The notes beneath the pieces are model-generated. The model was not told the DNA's origin. It saw only the letters and a program-made list of their open reading frames with translations, and did not search any database. Made by a program: the position numbers and the translations under genes. Of a DNA stretch of 14,389 nucleotides, positions 5,299 to 12,038 are shown piece after piece (the first letter of the stretch is position 1; each line of letters opens with the position of its first letter). Source of the DNA: Chloroflexota bacterium. GTDB lineage: Bacteria; Chloroflexota; Limnocylindria; Limnocylindrales; CSP1-4. The stretch is taken from the NCBI GenBank assembly GCA_003158495.1, contig PMJT01000254.1, positions 10,749 through 25,137 on the forward strand, written 5' to 3'.

Positions 5299-7374
5299 AT
5301 GACCGCTCCGCGTTCGCCGCTCCACGGTCGAAAGCTGGGCGACCGGCGCGTAGTGGTAGATCGACCCCATGCCGCCTACTTCCGCTACGCCGGCGACGGC
5401 ACGATGGTCGCAAAGGCGGCCGCGAGCGGGCCGACCAGCGTAGTCGGAAAGCGCGTCGCCCGGGTCCGCTCCTTCATCTTCGGCAAGCCGCTGACCAACG
5501 CCCAGGAGATCGGCGAGCGGCTTTCCAAGAAGCTCGCCCTGCCAATCTTCAGTTCGGACGCCATTTCGTCCTCTGCCTACGCCACTGACGAAATCCTGCG
5601 GGTGCTCGTCCTGGCCGGCATCGCCTGGATGACGTGGTCCATCTGGGTTGCGGCCGCGATTGCACTGATGCTGACGATCGTGGCATTCAGCTACCGGCAG
5701 GTCTGCCGCGGCTATCCATCCGGCGGCGGCGCTTACGTAGTCGCTCGCGAGAACCTCGGCCCCAACTTCGGGCTTGTCGCCGCGGCGGCGCTGATGGTCG
5801 ACTACGTCATGACCGTCGCCGTCTCGAGCGCGTCGGCCCTGGCCAACCTGGCGACCGCCTTCGAAGGGATCGCGCCCTACAAGGTTGAGCTCGGTGCGCT
5901 GATCATCGTCCTCGTTACGGCGGCCAACCTCCGCGGGATCCGAGAGTCGGGCAACATCTTTGCCATCCCCACCTACATGTTCGTCGGCATGGCCCTGCTG
6001 GCCATCGTAGTGGGCCTCGTGAACACTGCCACCGGCGCGGCCCACCACCTCGCCGCGCCGCCGTTCGCGGAACAGCCCGGCGTCCAGGCATTCACGATAT
6101 TGCTGCTCCTCAAGGCTTTCGCCGGCGGGTCAGTGGCGTTGACCGGCGTGGAGGCGATAGCCAACGGCGTGCCCGCGTTCAAGCCACCGGAAGCCAAGAA
6201 CGCCGCCAACACCTTGATCATCATGGCCGTCCTGCTGGGCACGATCTTCATCGGACTGACGTTCGTCGGGCTCCAGTACGGCGTCCAGGCCACGACCGCC
6301 CAGGGCCCGACGGTCCTCGGCCAGGTCGGCAGCGCCGTCTTCGGCGGTGGCTTCCTCTTCATCATGCTGCAGATCAGCGCCGCGTTGATCCTCTTCCTGG
6401 CCTGCAACACCAGCTTCAATGCCTTCCCGCGCCTGGCCGCCATCCTCGCCCAGGACGATTGCATGCCGCGCCAGTTCGCCTTCCGCGGCGATCGGCTCGC
6501 CTTCTCGTGGGGAATCGTCGTCCTGGCTGCCGTGGCAATCGCGATGCTGTACGCCTTCAACGCGTCGGTCGATGCCTTGATCCCGCTTTACTCCGTCGGC
6601 GTGTTCATCTGCTTCACGCTTTCGCAGGCAGGCATGGTCATCCACTGGCGCAAGGAACGCAGTTCGGGCTGGGCGTGGCGCAGCCTCGTCAACGGGTTCG
6701 GCGCCATCCTCACCGGCGTCGTTTTCCTCGTCGTGGCCTACGAGAAGTTCGGCAACGGCGCCTGGATGGTCCTGATCTTCATCCCCACGCTGATCGCGAT
6801 GATGGTCTTCGTCCGCCACCAGTACGCCTCGTCGGCACGGCAGCTGGAGATGCGGCCCGGTTCGGCCGTCCCCCAGCCGCACCGCCACAACCGCGTCGTC
6901 ATACCGATCCCGGGAGTCAACCGGGCGACCGTCCAGGCGCTGAACGTCGCCCGTTCGATTACCACGGACATCCGGGCCGTCTACGTTTCGGACGACGCCG
7001 AGAAGACCGACGCCGTACGCGAGCGCTGGGCCAACGCGGTACCGGACGTGCCGCTCGTCGTCGTCGAGTCGCCGTACCGGGCTCTGATCGCGCCGTTCGT
7101 CGCGTACCTGGACGTCCTTGATCGGACCTGGCCGAACGACAGCGAGAAGCCGATCACCTTCGTCCTGATTCCCGAGTACGTGGCCCGCAGCTGGTGGGAG
7201 CGGATCCTGTACAACCAGGCGGCCAAGCAACTCCGGGCCACCCTCCTGGGCCGGGCCCACACGGTGGTGATCAACATCCCGTACCGGCGCGACGAGTCCC
7301 GCGCCGCCGCCTCGGCCGCGGAAGTCGAGCCCGCGGGCACGCTGGTTGCCGCGGATAACGGCCGGGGCCATTAG
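5299..7374 (+). CDS. KimA-type APC/KUP-superfamily potassium transporter
   Basis: A 691-residue inner-membrane protein. After a soluble leader containing VVVDRPHAAYFRYAG (conserved, as I recall, in actinobacterial-type homologues, which is why ATG 5299 rather than ATG 5404 was chosen) comes the transporter core. SSDAISSSAYATDEIL includes Asp87, aligned with the K+/H+ site Asp36 of Bacillus subtilis KimA. YPSGGGAYVVARENLGP, LMVDYVMTVAVSSAS, LTGVEAIANGVPAFKPPEAKNA and IPLYSVGVFICFTLSQAGM are family signatures. About 12 hydrophobic segments span residues 95-505; the C-terminal 170 residues form the cytoplasmic domain. KimA imports K+ by proton symport. The UspA and two RCK genes downstream support a potassium role. 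A relative is Rv2690c beside ceoB/ceoC in Mycobacterium tuberculosis. A broader amino-acid permease role is less likely. Confidence 0.85.
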   Translation: MTAPRSPLHGRKLGDRRVVVDRPHAAYFRYAGDGTMVAKAAASGPTSVVGKRVARVRSFIFGKPLTNAQEIGERLSKKLALPIFSSDAISSSAYATDEILRVLVLAGIAWMTWSIWVAAAIALMLTIVAFSYRQVCRGYPSGGGAYVVARENLGPNFGLVAAAALMVDYVMTVAVSSASALANLATAFEGIAPYKVELGALIIVLVTAANLRGIRESGNIFAIPTYMFVGMALLAIVVGLVNTATGAAHHLAAPPFAEQPGVQAFTILLLLKAFAGGSVALTGVEAIANGVPAFKPPEAKNAANTLIIMAVLLGTIFIGLTFVGLQYGVQATTAQGPTVLGQVGSAVFGGGFLFIMLQISAALILFLACNTSFNAFPRLAAILAQDDCMPRQFAFRGDRLAFSWGIVVLAAVAIAMLYAFNASVDALIPLYSVGVFICFTLSQAGMVIHWRKERSSGWAWRSLVNGFGAILTGVVFLVVAYEKFGNGAWMVLIFIPTLIAMMVFVRHQYASSARQLEMRPGSAVPQPHRHNRVVIPIPGVNRATVQALNVARSITTDIRAVYVSDDAEKTDAVRERWANAVPDVPLVVVESPYRALIAPFVAYLDVLDRTWPNDSEKPITFVLIPEYVARSWWERILYNQAAKQLRATLLGRAHTVVINIPYRRDESRAAASAAEVEPAGTLVAADNGRGH

Positions 7375-7381
7375 CCCCGGC
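7361..7381 (+). terminator. GC-rich hairpin spanning the transporter stop codon
   Basis: GCCGGGGC (7361-7368) and GCCCCGGC (7374-7381) form a perfect eight-pair stem with loop CATTA, and the TAG stop lies across the loop and 3' arm. There is no T-tract, so it may be an mRNA-stabilising or attenuating stem between the transporter gene and the next gene rather than a classical terminator. Confidence 0.35.
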
Positions 7382-7404
7382 TGCGACGGCCCCGGCGCAG
7401 AGCC

Positions 7405-7920
7405 ATGACCACCGACAGTGTGCGCTGCCCGGACTGTGGGGCGGTCGTTCCCGACGTGCCGGAACTTCGCACAGGTCACACCTACATCGGCGGGGTTGCC
7501 GGCTGCTGGGCGGCCTACACGGAACTCATGGGCCGCCAGTTCTCCGATCCGCGACTCGCCGGCGTCCACATGCTGGCGGTCGATGTCTACATGGCCCAGC
7601 ACCCCGGGACGCCGGGCCGCCAGGCAGCCCAGTCTGCCTGGGTCCATCTCGTGGGCCTGTGCCTCGTCCTCGAACACGGCTTTGACGTCGTAATGTCGGC
7701 CCGGGCGAAGGCCCGGGTGGCCGCGCCCGATGCCACGTTCGAGTGGCTGGCGCCGCCGGCCTCGCTCGGCCCGGTGACAGTGCTGGACGTCCTTGCCGCA
7801 CCCGACGCCGGCGGCGCAGCGGCCGTGCGATGCTGGGCCGAGTCGGTGTGGGCGGCCTGGTCGCCATACCACGCGGCGATCCGCGGCCGCGCCGCCGAGC
7901 TGCTGGCGGCGGCCTCCTGA
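7405..7920 (+). CDS. DUF5946-family protein
   Basis: A 171-residue cytosolic protein of unknown function. The N-terminus has a Cys8-x-x-Cys11 pair (RCPDCGAVVPD). The body has HTYIGGVAGCWAAYTELMGR, then HMLAVDVYMAQHPG and RQAAQSAWVHLVGLCLVLEHG. This order (GCWA.Y, then VD.Y..QHPG, then Q....HL.GL) is what I know of DUF5946 proteins, small probably metal-binding proteins seen in Chloroflexota and other bacteria. ATG 7405 begins 30 bases after the transporter stop with only a weak ribosome-binding site (AGAGCC). A strong hairpin follows its stop, so it may be the last gene of the transporter transcript. No link to potassium is evident. Family recognition is from memory of the motif pattern. Confidence 0.7.
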   Translation: MTTDSVRCPDCGAVVPDVPELRTGHTYIGGVAGCWAAYTELMGRQFSDPRLAGVHMLAVDVYMAQHPGTPGRQAAQSAWVHLVGLCLVLEHGFDVVMSARAKARVAAPDATFEWLAPPASLGPVTVLDVLAAPDAGGAAAVRCWAESVWAAWSPYHAAIRGRAAELLAAAS

Positions 7921-7926
7921 CTCGGA

Positions 7927-7955
7927 CCCGGACACGAGGCGAGCCTCGTGCCGGG
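7927..7955 (+). terminator. Strong terminator-like hairpin after the DUF5946 gene
   Basis: CCCGG (7927-7931), a bulged A, then CACGAGG (7933-7939), loop CGAG, CCTCGTG (7944-7950) and CCGGG (7951-7955): 12 pairs with one bulge, starting six bases after the stop. No T-tract follows, as is common for hairpin terminators in high-GC bacteria. It would separate the transporter/DUF5946 transcript from the uspA-trkA-trkA operon, which then needs its own promoter between 7956 and 8116. I could not identify a convincing -35/-10 pair there. Confidence 0.55.
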
Positions 7956-8116
7956 CCGCTCGCGTGGGTCGATCGGGGCCGAACGGCCGGGAGCCGGAGC
8001 GCCGCGGACCGGGTCAGGACCCATACCTTCCGTCCGTACCTTTCCCGGCCCCGGTGGTATCGTTCCCGCTCGACGAGGTCGCAGTAGCCGCGACCCGTGT
8101 TGAGAACGGAGGACCG

Positions 8117-8575
8117 GTGCCCGAGGCGTATACGCCCGTTTTCCGGCGCGCCGTAATTGCCCTGAGCGGTGGCCCCATCGACAACGCCATCGTTCGTCTT
8201 GCCCTCGAAGTAACCCGTCACTCTCACGCCGAACTGATCGCCGTACACGTGGTCGAGCTGGACTGGACACAGCCCCTCGATGCGGACGTGGCCGAACGGT
8301 CCGAAGACGCGCAGCGCGTTCTCGACGCGGCCGAAGGCGTGGCCGAGTTGATGCACGGCAAGCTGGAGGCGGTGCTGGTGCAGGCGCGAGACGTCGGCGC
8401 CGCCATCGTCGACGAGGCGGCCGCGCGAGACGCGGATCTCCTGATCATGGGTTTGCCCTATCGAACCCGCTTCGGCGGCGAATTCGCCATCGGGCGGGCC
8501 ATCCCCTACGCATTGAAGAACGCACCCTGCGCCGTGTGGGTGGTGCGTGAGCCGATGGGCGAGGAGTCGCTATGA
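8117..8575 (+). CDS. Universal stress protein (UspA) family protein
   Basis: A 152-residue single Usp domain. GTG 8117 has a textbook GGAGG five bases upstream; the open frame reaching back to 7793 is a high-GC artefact. The fold markers are strand FRRAVIALSGG, helix NAIVRLALEVTRHSHAELIAVHVVEL, the middle helix EDAQRVLDAAEGVAEL, LLIMGLPYRTR, and the ending PCAVWVVRE, all typical. The ATP-binding pattern G-x2-G-x9-G-S/T is not intact: MGLPYRTRFGG...IGRA lacks the first spacing and has Gly-Arg at the end, so nucleotide binding is doubtful. Its TGA overlaps the ATG of the next TrkA gene (ATGA), indicating translational coupling. In this position it probably acts as a cytoplasmic accessory or sensor of the potassium system. 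Confidence 0.85.
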   Translation: MPEAYTPVFRRAVIALSGGPIDNAIVRLALEVTRHSHAELIAVHVVELDWTQPLDADVAERSEDAQRVLDAAEGVAELMHGKLEAVLVQARDVGAAIVDEAAARDADLLIMGLPYRTRFGGEFAIGRAIPYALKNAPCAVWVVREPMGEESL

Positions 8576-9180
8576 GGATAGTGATCGTGGGTTGCGGCCG
8601 CGTCGGGTCGACGCTGGCCGAGAACCTCGACGCAGCGGGCCACGAAGTCATCATCCTGGACGTGAAGACGGCGGCATTCGACCGCCTCCCGGAGACGTTC
8701 AAGGGAGCCGCGGTCCGCGGCGACGGAACGGACGAAGAGGTCCTGAAGGCGGCCGGCGCCCAGGGCGCCGACATCTTCCTCTCGCTGACCGAGGGCGACA
8801 ACCGCAACATCATGGCCGCCCAGGTTGCGACCGAGTCGCTGGCCATCCCGCAGGTCATTGCCAAAATCAACGACCCGGTCCGAGCCGCGGCCTACGCAGA
8901 GCTCGGCGTGGTCACGCTCTGCCGGACAAACATCATGGTCGACTCGGTGGCCAAACATCTGAACCTGCCGATGCAGATCGGCCCCGGCATCGACATCCCG
9001 GAGACGCCCGGCCACGAGCATCCGCACCCAACGGCGGAAACCATCGAGACGCCGGTTCGCCCGGCCAGCGAATTCCCGACGAGGGGCGCGGTCGCGGCCG
9101 CGAGCCGCCGATCTGTAGTCACGAATGAAGCCGAGGCGGCCAGGGCCCAGAAGCTCGGCTTCCGGCGCTGGCGCGGGTAG
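8572..9180 (+). CDS. TrkA-type RCK_N potassium-uptake regulator (CeoB-like), lacks RCK_C
   Basis: A 202-residue cytosolic protein. MRIVIVGCGRVGSTLAENLD carries the Rossmann G-x-G-x-x-G (7-12), with Asp30 at the end of the second strand for NAD(H) or nucleotide ribose. AAVRGDGTDEEVLKAAG, DIFLSLTEGDNRNIMAA and VIAKINDPVRAAAYAELG complete an RCK_N domain to about residue 130. Such domains bind NAD(H) or nucleotides and gate potassium transporters. The usual C-terminal RCK_C domain is absent; instead there is a Pro/His-rich tail containing GHEHPHPT and ending LGFRRWRG. The ATG overlaps the uspA stop by four bases. The stop codon overlaps the ribosome-binding site of the second TrkA, so the pair is tightly coupled and may form a hetero-oligomer. 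Confidence 0.88.
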   Translation: MRIVIVGCGRVGSTLAENLDAAGHEVIILDVKTAAFDRLPETFKGAAVRGDGTDEEVLKAAGAQGADIFLSLTEGDNRNIMAAQVATESLAIPQVIAKINDPVRAAAYAELGVVTLCRTNIMVDSVAKHLNLPMQIGPGIDIPETPGHEHPHPTAETIETPVRPASEFPTRGAVAAASRRSVVTNEAEAARAQKLGFRRWRG

Positions 9181-9189
9181 GAGGACGAC

Positions 9190-9864
9190 GTGTTCGTCAT
9201 CGTTGTCGGTGGGGGCAAAGTCGGTTACTTCCTTGCCCGTGAGCTCATCGGGTCGGGCCACGAAGTCGCCCTGATGGAGCGGGATCGGGCCCGGGCAACC
9301 CAGATCACCGAGGAGATCGGTTCGATCGTCATCGCCCACGACGGGTGCGAGGGCAAATACCTCGGCCAGGCCGGCGCGAACCGGGCTGACATCGTGGCTG
9401 CGGTCACCGGCGACGACGAGGACAATCTCGTCATCTGCCAGATGGCCAAGCACCACTTCGACGTGCCGCGGACGATCGCCCGGGTCAACAACCCGAAGAA
9501 CGAGAGCCTGTTCAAGCACCTCGGCGTCGACGAAATCGTCTCGCCCACGCGCATGATCCTCGGCTCCATCGAGGCTGACATACCGGTCCACGAACTGCTC
9601 CACCTGGCCGTCCTTGGCGGCGGCGAGCTCGAACTCGTCGAGGCTCAGCTGCAGGAAGGATCGCCGGTCGTCGGCCGTACCGCCGGCAGCCTCGAGCTCC
9701 CGGACGGCTGCTCGATCTTCGCCGTCATCCGCGACGAGAGGGCCATCTCGGTCCGCGCGGACACGGAACTGCGGCAAGGCGACAAGGTCATCGGCATAGG
9801 CCGGACGGAATGCGAGGCGGAGCTCCACCGCATCCTCCTGGGCGAGATCGAAAACTCGCACTGA
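9190..9864 (+). CDS. TrkA-type RCK_N-RCK_C potassium-uptake regulator (CeoC-like)
   Basis: A 224-residue protein with both RCK halves. The N-terminal Rossmann domain has VVGGGKVGYFLAREL (G-x-G-x-x-G at 7-12), Glu30-Arg-Asp after the second strand, HDGCEGKYLGQAGANRADIV and TGDDEDNLVICQMAK (about 1-125). RCK_C spans about 135-220, with VEAQLQEGSPVVGRTAGSLELP, SIFAVIRDE and LRQGDKVIGIG. Such proteins form cytoplasmic gating rings on potassium transporters. GTG 9190 has AGGAGG five bases upstream, overlapping the stop of the preceding gene. No trkH, trkG or ktrB partner is in the window, so its membrane partner may be the KimA-type transporter upstream or a gene elsewhere. Only 37 bases separate it from the converging small membrane-protein frame. 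Confidence 0.9.
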   Translation: MFVIVVGGGKVGYFLARELIGSGHEVALMERDRARATQITEEIGSIVIAHDGCEGKYLGQAGANRADIVAAVTGDDEDNLVICQMAKHHFDVPRTIARVNNPKNESLFKHLGVDEIVSPTRMILGSIEADIPVHELLHLAVLGGGELELVEAQLQEGSPVVGRTAGSLELPDGCSIFAVIRDERAISVRADTELRQGDKVIGIGRTECEAELHRILLGEIENSH

Positions 9865-9868
9865 GCAG

Positions 9869-9883
9869 GCGGCACTAGGCCGC
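9869..9883. terminator. Short hairpin in the convergent gap after the second TrkA gene
   Basis: GCGGC (9869-9873), loop ACTAG, GCCGC (9879-9883), extendable by one G-T pair. It begins five bases after the TrkA stop and lies in the 37-base gap with the converging gene, so it could end both transcripts. The stem is short and no T-tract is present. Confidence 0.3.
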
Positions 9884-9901
9884 TCCGTGGCGCCGCTTGG
9901 T

Positions 9902-10177
9902 CTATTCGGCAACCACGTCCCCGAGGTCCAGTGGATCAGGCGGCAGGCCGAGCCCGAATGCGACAAGCAGGGCCACGTACGCTCCAACCTCGATCCAACC
10001 CAGGATCGCGAGGAAGTAGAGGTCCGCGGCCGTGCTCATCGGCAGTAGCCCCGCCATGGCTGCCAGCCAGAGTGCCCCGAAGTAGACGTTGACAAGGAAC
10101 AGGACCGCCGAGCCATTGCCTCAAGGCAGCATGACCGTTTCGCGGATGCGGCGTGCTTCCTCTCGGAAGACCGACAT
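9902..10177 (-). pseudogene. Small two-helix membrane protein interrupted by one in-frame TGA
   Basis: Reading the minus strand from ATG 10177 gives MSVFREEARRIRETVMLP, then TGA (complement of 10121-10123), then in the same frame 72 more residues to TAG at 9902. The second part has two hydrophobic segments, SAVLFLVNVYFGALWLAAMA and an ILGWIEVGAYVALLVAFG stretch, and an acidic tail DPLDLGDVVAE. Codon third positions stay G/C-rich on both sides, so both halves look coding. One change, TGG to TGA, explains the break (a Trp before GNGSAV). It could be a nonsense mutation, a sequencing error or a genuine short 18-residue ORF. A 51-residue restart at ATG 10057 is possible. I know no family. No ribosome-binding site is evident before ATG 10177. 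It lies downstream of the oxidoreductase gene on the same strand. Confidence 0.6.
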
Positions 10178-10296
10178 TTCTGGCCGGAAGCTCGGATCCG
10201 GAGCCCGGAATCGAAGAGCCCCCTGGTCGGTCGAGTTGGACGCTCGATCGAGCCGGAGGGCTCTCGTGATTCGGCTGTGCCGGGCGGGGCTGACGC

Positions 10297-10312
10297 CGCC
10301 GGGCGGCCGGCG
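10297..10312 (-). terminator. GC hairpin downstream of the oxidoreductase gene
   Basis: CGCCGG and CCGGCG form a perfect six-pair stem with a four-base loop, about ten bases past the stop of the leftward oxidoreductase gene. It lacks a T-tract and is a weak candidate for the transcript end. If it terminates, the interrupted membrane-protein frame would need its own promoter. Confidence 0.3.
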
Positions 10313-10321
10313 TTCGGTCGG

Positions 10322-10987
10322 CTAGTTGGTCGTCTTGGCCAGTTCAGTCGTGGCCGCGGCCGGGAGGCCGAGGAAGACGGCGGAACTTGTCCAGCTACCG
10401 TTGAAGGACGCGTTGAGCTTGATGTTGAGCCAGGCCAGGGCCTCGAGCTCACGCGCGCCGGCCAGTGGTCCGGCGTCGACTGCGCGGAAGCCCATCGAAG
10501 TGATCAGTTCCTGCATGACGTTGCGGGCGTGGGCGTCGTCGGTGGCATAGAGCGCGTCGAGCGTCGTGCCGTACATGTTCGGGTTGGCCTGCAGGCTCGC
10601 GAGCACGGTGTTGAATGCCTTGGCGACGGCCGCGTCGGGAAGCAGCTTCGCCAGTCTCTCGGCGCCGGAGGGGCCGCCTTCGGTGGCCAGGCCCGAGAAG
10701 TCGGCCTTGAGCGGATTGGTGGCGTCGATTACGACCTTGCCGGCCGTAACGCTCGCGATCGACCTGGCGACGGACTCAACTTCGCCGAACGGGATGGCCA
10801 GGACGACGACGTCGGCGGCCCCGGCCGCTTCCTTCGCGCTTGTTGCGGCCGACGCCCCGACCTTGGAGGCGATCTGCCTGGTCTTGTCCGCGTCGCGGGC
10901 GGCGAGGGTCACGCTGTGGCCGGCCTTGATGAAGCTTCCGGCCAGTGCGAGGCCGACGTTTCCGGTTCCGATGATCGCGATTCGCAT
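10322..10987 (-). CDS. NADP-oxidoreductase coenzyme-F420-dependent (FNO/NpdG-like) family protein
   Basis: A 221-residue cytosolic Rossmann protein. MRIAIIGTGNVGLALAGSFI has G-x-G-x-x-G (7-12), followed by TLAARDADK, where Arg31 after the second strand suits the NADP 2'-phosphate. ADVVVLAIPFGEVESVA, VVIDATNPL and VAKAFNTVLAS are the signatures of the PF03807 group that includes NADPH:F420 oxidoreductase. The C-terminal ALYATDDAHARNVMQELITSMGFRAVDAGPLAGARELE is also typical. Whether it uses F420 or another partner cannot be decided from sequence. ATG 10987 has AAAGG about ten bases upstream; the 80-codon upstream extension is rejected. It is divergent from an XRE-cupin regulator with 118 bases between the starts, so that regulator may control it. 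Confidence 0.85.
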   Translation of the reverse strand: MRIAIIGTGNVGLALAGSFIKAGHSVTLAARDADKTRQIASKVGASAATSAKEAAGAADVVVLAIPFGEVESVARSIASVTAGKVVIDATNPLKADFSGLATEGGPSGAERLAKLLPDAAVAKAFNTVLASLQANPNMYGTTLDALYATDDAHARNVMQELITSMGFRAVDAGPLAGARELEALAWLNIKLNASFNGSWTSSAVFLGLPAAATTELAKTTN

Positions 10988-11071
10988 GTGAGGCACCTTT
11001 CTTGTTGTCCCAGTTACGTCGTCAGGGATTGACGAGTTGTGTATGAGCAAAGCACTATTGCTTCTGGCGCT

Positions 11072-11102
11072 ACTTTGACACAGACTTTGTGGGAGGTCAA
11101 GT
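11072..11102. promoter_or_regulatory. Nested inverted repeats between the oxidoreductase and XRE-cupin genes
   Basis: An outer pair ACTTTGAC (11072-11079) and GTCAAGT (11096-11102, GGTCAAGT with its first G) is inverted with one base missing. An inner pair CACA (11079-11082) and TGTG (11088-11091) is nested within it. The element overlaps the ribosome-binding site of the XRE gene (GGGAGG, 11091-11096) and lies upstream of the divergent oxidoreductase. This fits an operator for the XRE-cupin protein, but the arms are short. Confidence 0.35.
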
Positions 11103-11105
11103 ACC

Positions 11106-11732
11106 TTGGCCGATACAAAACAGGGGGCGAGCGCGGTTCGCCGGCCGCCGGTTGGAGCCGAGATCAGGCGCTGGCGTCGGACGCGGAATCTGACGCTCGC
11201 CCAGATAGGCGAACGGGCCGGCCTGAACATCGGCTACCTCTCCCAGATCGAGAATGCGAAGGCCGCCCCGTCGCTCGACGCATTGCTCGCCATCGCGGCC
11301 GCGCTGGACGTCCCGGCAGCCTGGCTGCTGATCGACTCCTCGACGCCGCCCCGGGTCGTCCGCCACGACGAAAGGCCGACCACAGCCGGGATCGGCGGGG
11401 GTTCGATCATGGAAGTGGACGGCGGCACGTCCCGCGACCTGTCACTCCTGGAGGCGGTCGTGGGCCCCGGCCAGCGGACCGGCCTTCACACCCACAGCGG
11501 CGACGAGCACCACGTGATCCTGTCCGGCCGCTTCCGGATGACGCAGGGCGACCACGTCTACGAGCTCGGCCCCGGCGACTACCTGGCCTGGGACCCGAGT
11601 GTGCCCCACGATGTCGAGAACATCGGCATTGAACCCGGCCGCATCCTCATGGCCTACCCGCGGCACGCCCGCCGGGCAGAACGGGCCGAGACGAGGGACG
11701 GGGCCGCGTCCGAGGGCACGGGCGGCCACTGA
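11106..11732 (+). CDS. XRE-family transcriptional regulator with C-terminal cupin sensor domain
   Basis: A 208-residue regulator from TTG 11106, with GGGAGG nine bases upstream. The helix-turn-helix spans about residues 17-71: EIRRWRRTRNLTLAQIGERA, GLNIGYLSQIENAKAAPSLDALLAIAAALDV. The cupin domain (about 110-185) has motif 1 with His128, His130 and Glu134 in LHTHSGDEHHVILSGRF and motif 2 as PGDYLAWDPSVPHDVEN with His168, giving a complete metal/ligand site. Such proteins bind DNA as dimers and sense a small ligand in the cupin barrel; relatives control polyamine, amino-acid or redox genes. The divergent FNO-like oxidoreductase is the obvious target, and autoregulation is likely. The ligand is unknown. 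Confidence 0.92.
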   Translation: MADTKQGASAVRRPPVGAEIRRWRRTRNLTLAQIGERAGLNIGYLSQIENAKAAPSLDALLAIAAALDVPAAWLLIDSSTPPRVVRHDERPTTAGIGGGSIMEVDGGTSRDLSLLEAVVGPGQRTGLHTHSGDEHHVILSGRFRMTQGDHVYELGPGDYLAWDPSVPHDVENIGIEPGRILMAYPRHARRAERAETRDGAASEGTGGH

Positions 11733-12038
11733 CCGCCGGCCGTCGTCGACCACGCCGCCGCCAGAGTCCTGCCGTTTACCACCCACGGCGGTACTAGGTG
11801 CAGCCGGCGCCGATTCGACTGCGGCCTGACGACCCGGGCGGGCGAACCTGTGCATCGGCAGGAGCAATTGCGGCGGATTCGGGCCGAACAGCCCGAGATC
11901 TGGCCGTTCGCCGGGCCTTCAGCCAGCGTCCAGTGGACTTTTCTGTACTTAGTACCGCCCCCAACCGTAGACGGCGGAATCTCTCTCGACCGGACCTGTG
12001 TGGAATCCAGGGCCGGGGCCGGCAGCCGCGGACGCCGC
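11733..12038. other. Gene-poor region downstream of the XRE-cupin gene
   Basis: About 300 bases. Open frames here on both strands are Arg/Pro-rich products of high G+C without family resemblance or ribosome-binding sites. A small palindrome GTAC-TTA-GTAC (about 11946-11956) is present. I see no tRNA, terminator with T-tract or mobile-element end. Confidence 0.4.

Noticed and set aside
6130..7935. A 601-codon open frame antisense to the transporter gene
   Set aside because: Its product is Arg/Gly/Asp-rich with no domain pattern, and it mirrors the third-position G/C bias of the true gene on the other strand; a typical high-GC shadow.
7793..8116. Long N-terminal extension of the UspA frame
   Set aside because: It overlaps the DUF5946 gene and the terminator-like hairpin, and GTG 8117 has an excellent GGAGG.
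10100..10123. Selenocysteine or global UGA recoding to explain the in-frame TGA
   Set aside because: Several genes here end naturally in TGA, the position looks like a lost Trp rather than a redox Cys/Sec, and no clear bacterial SECIS-like hairpin follows.
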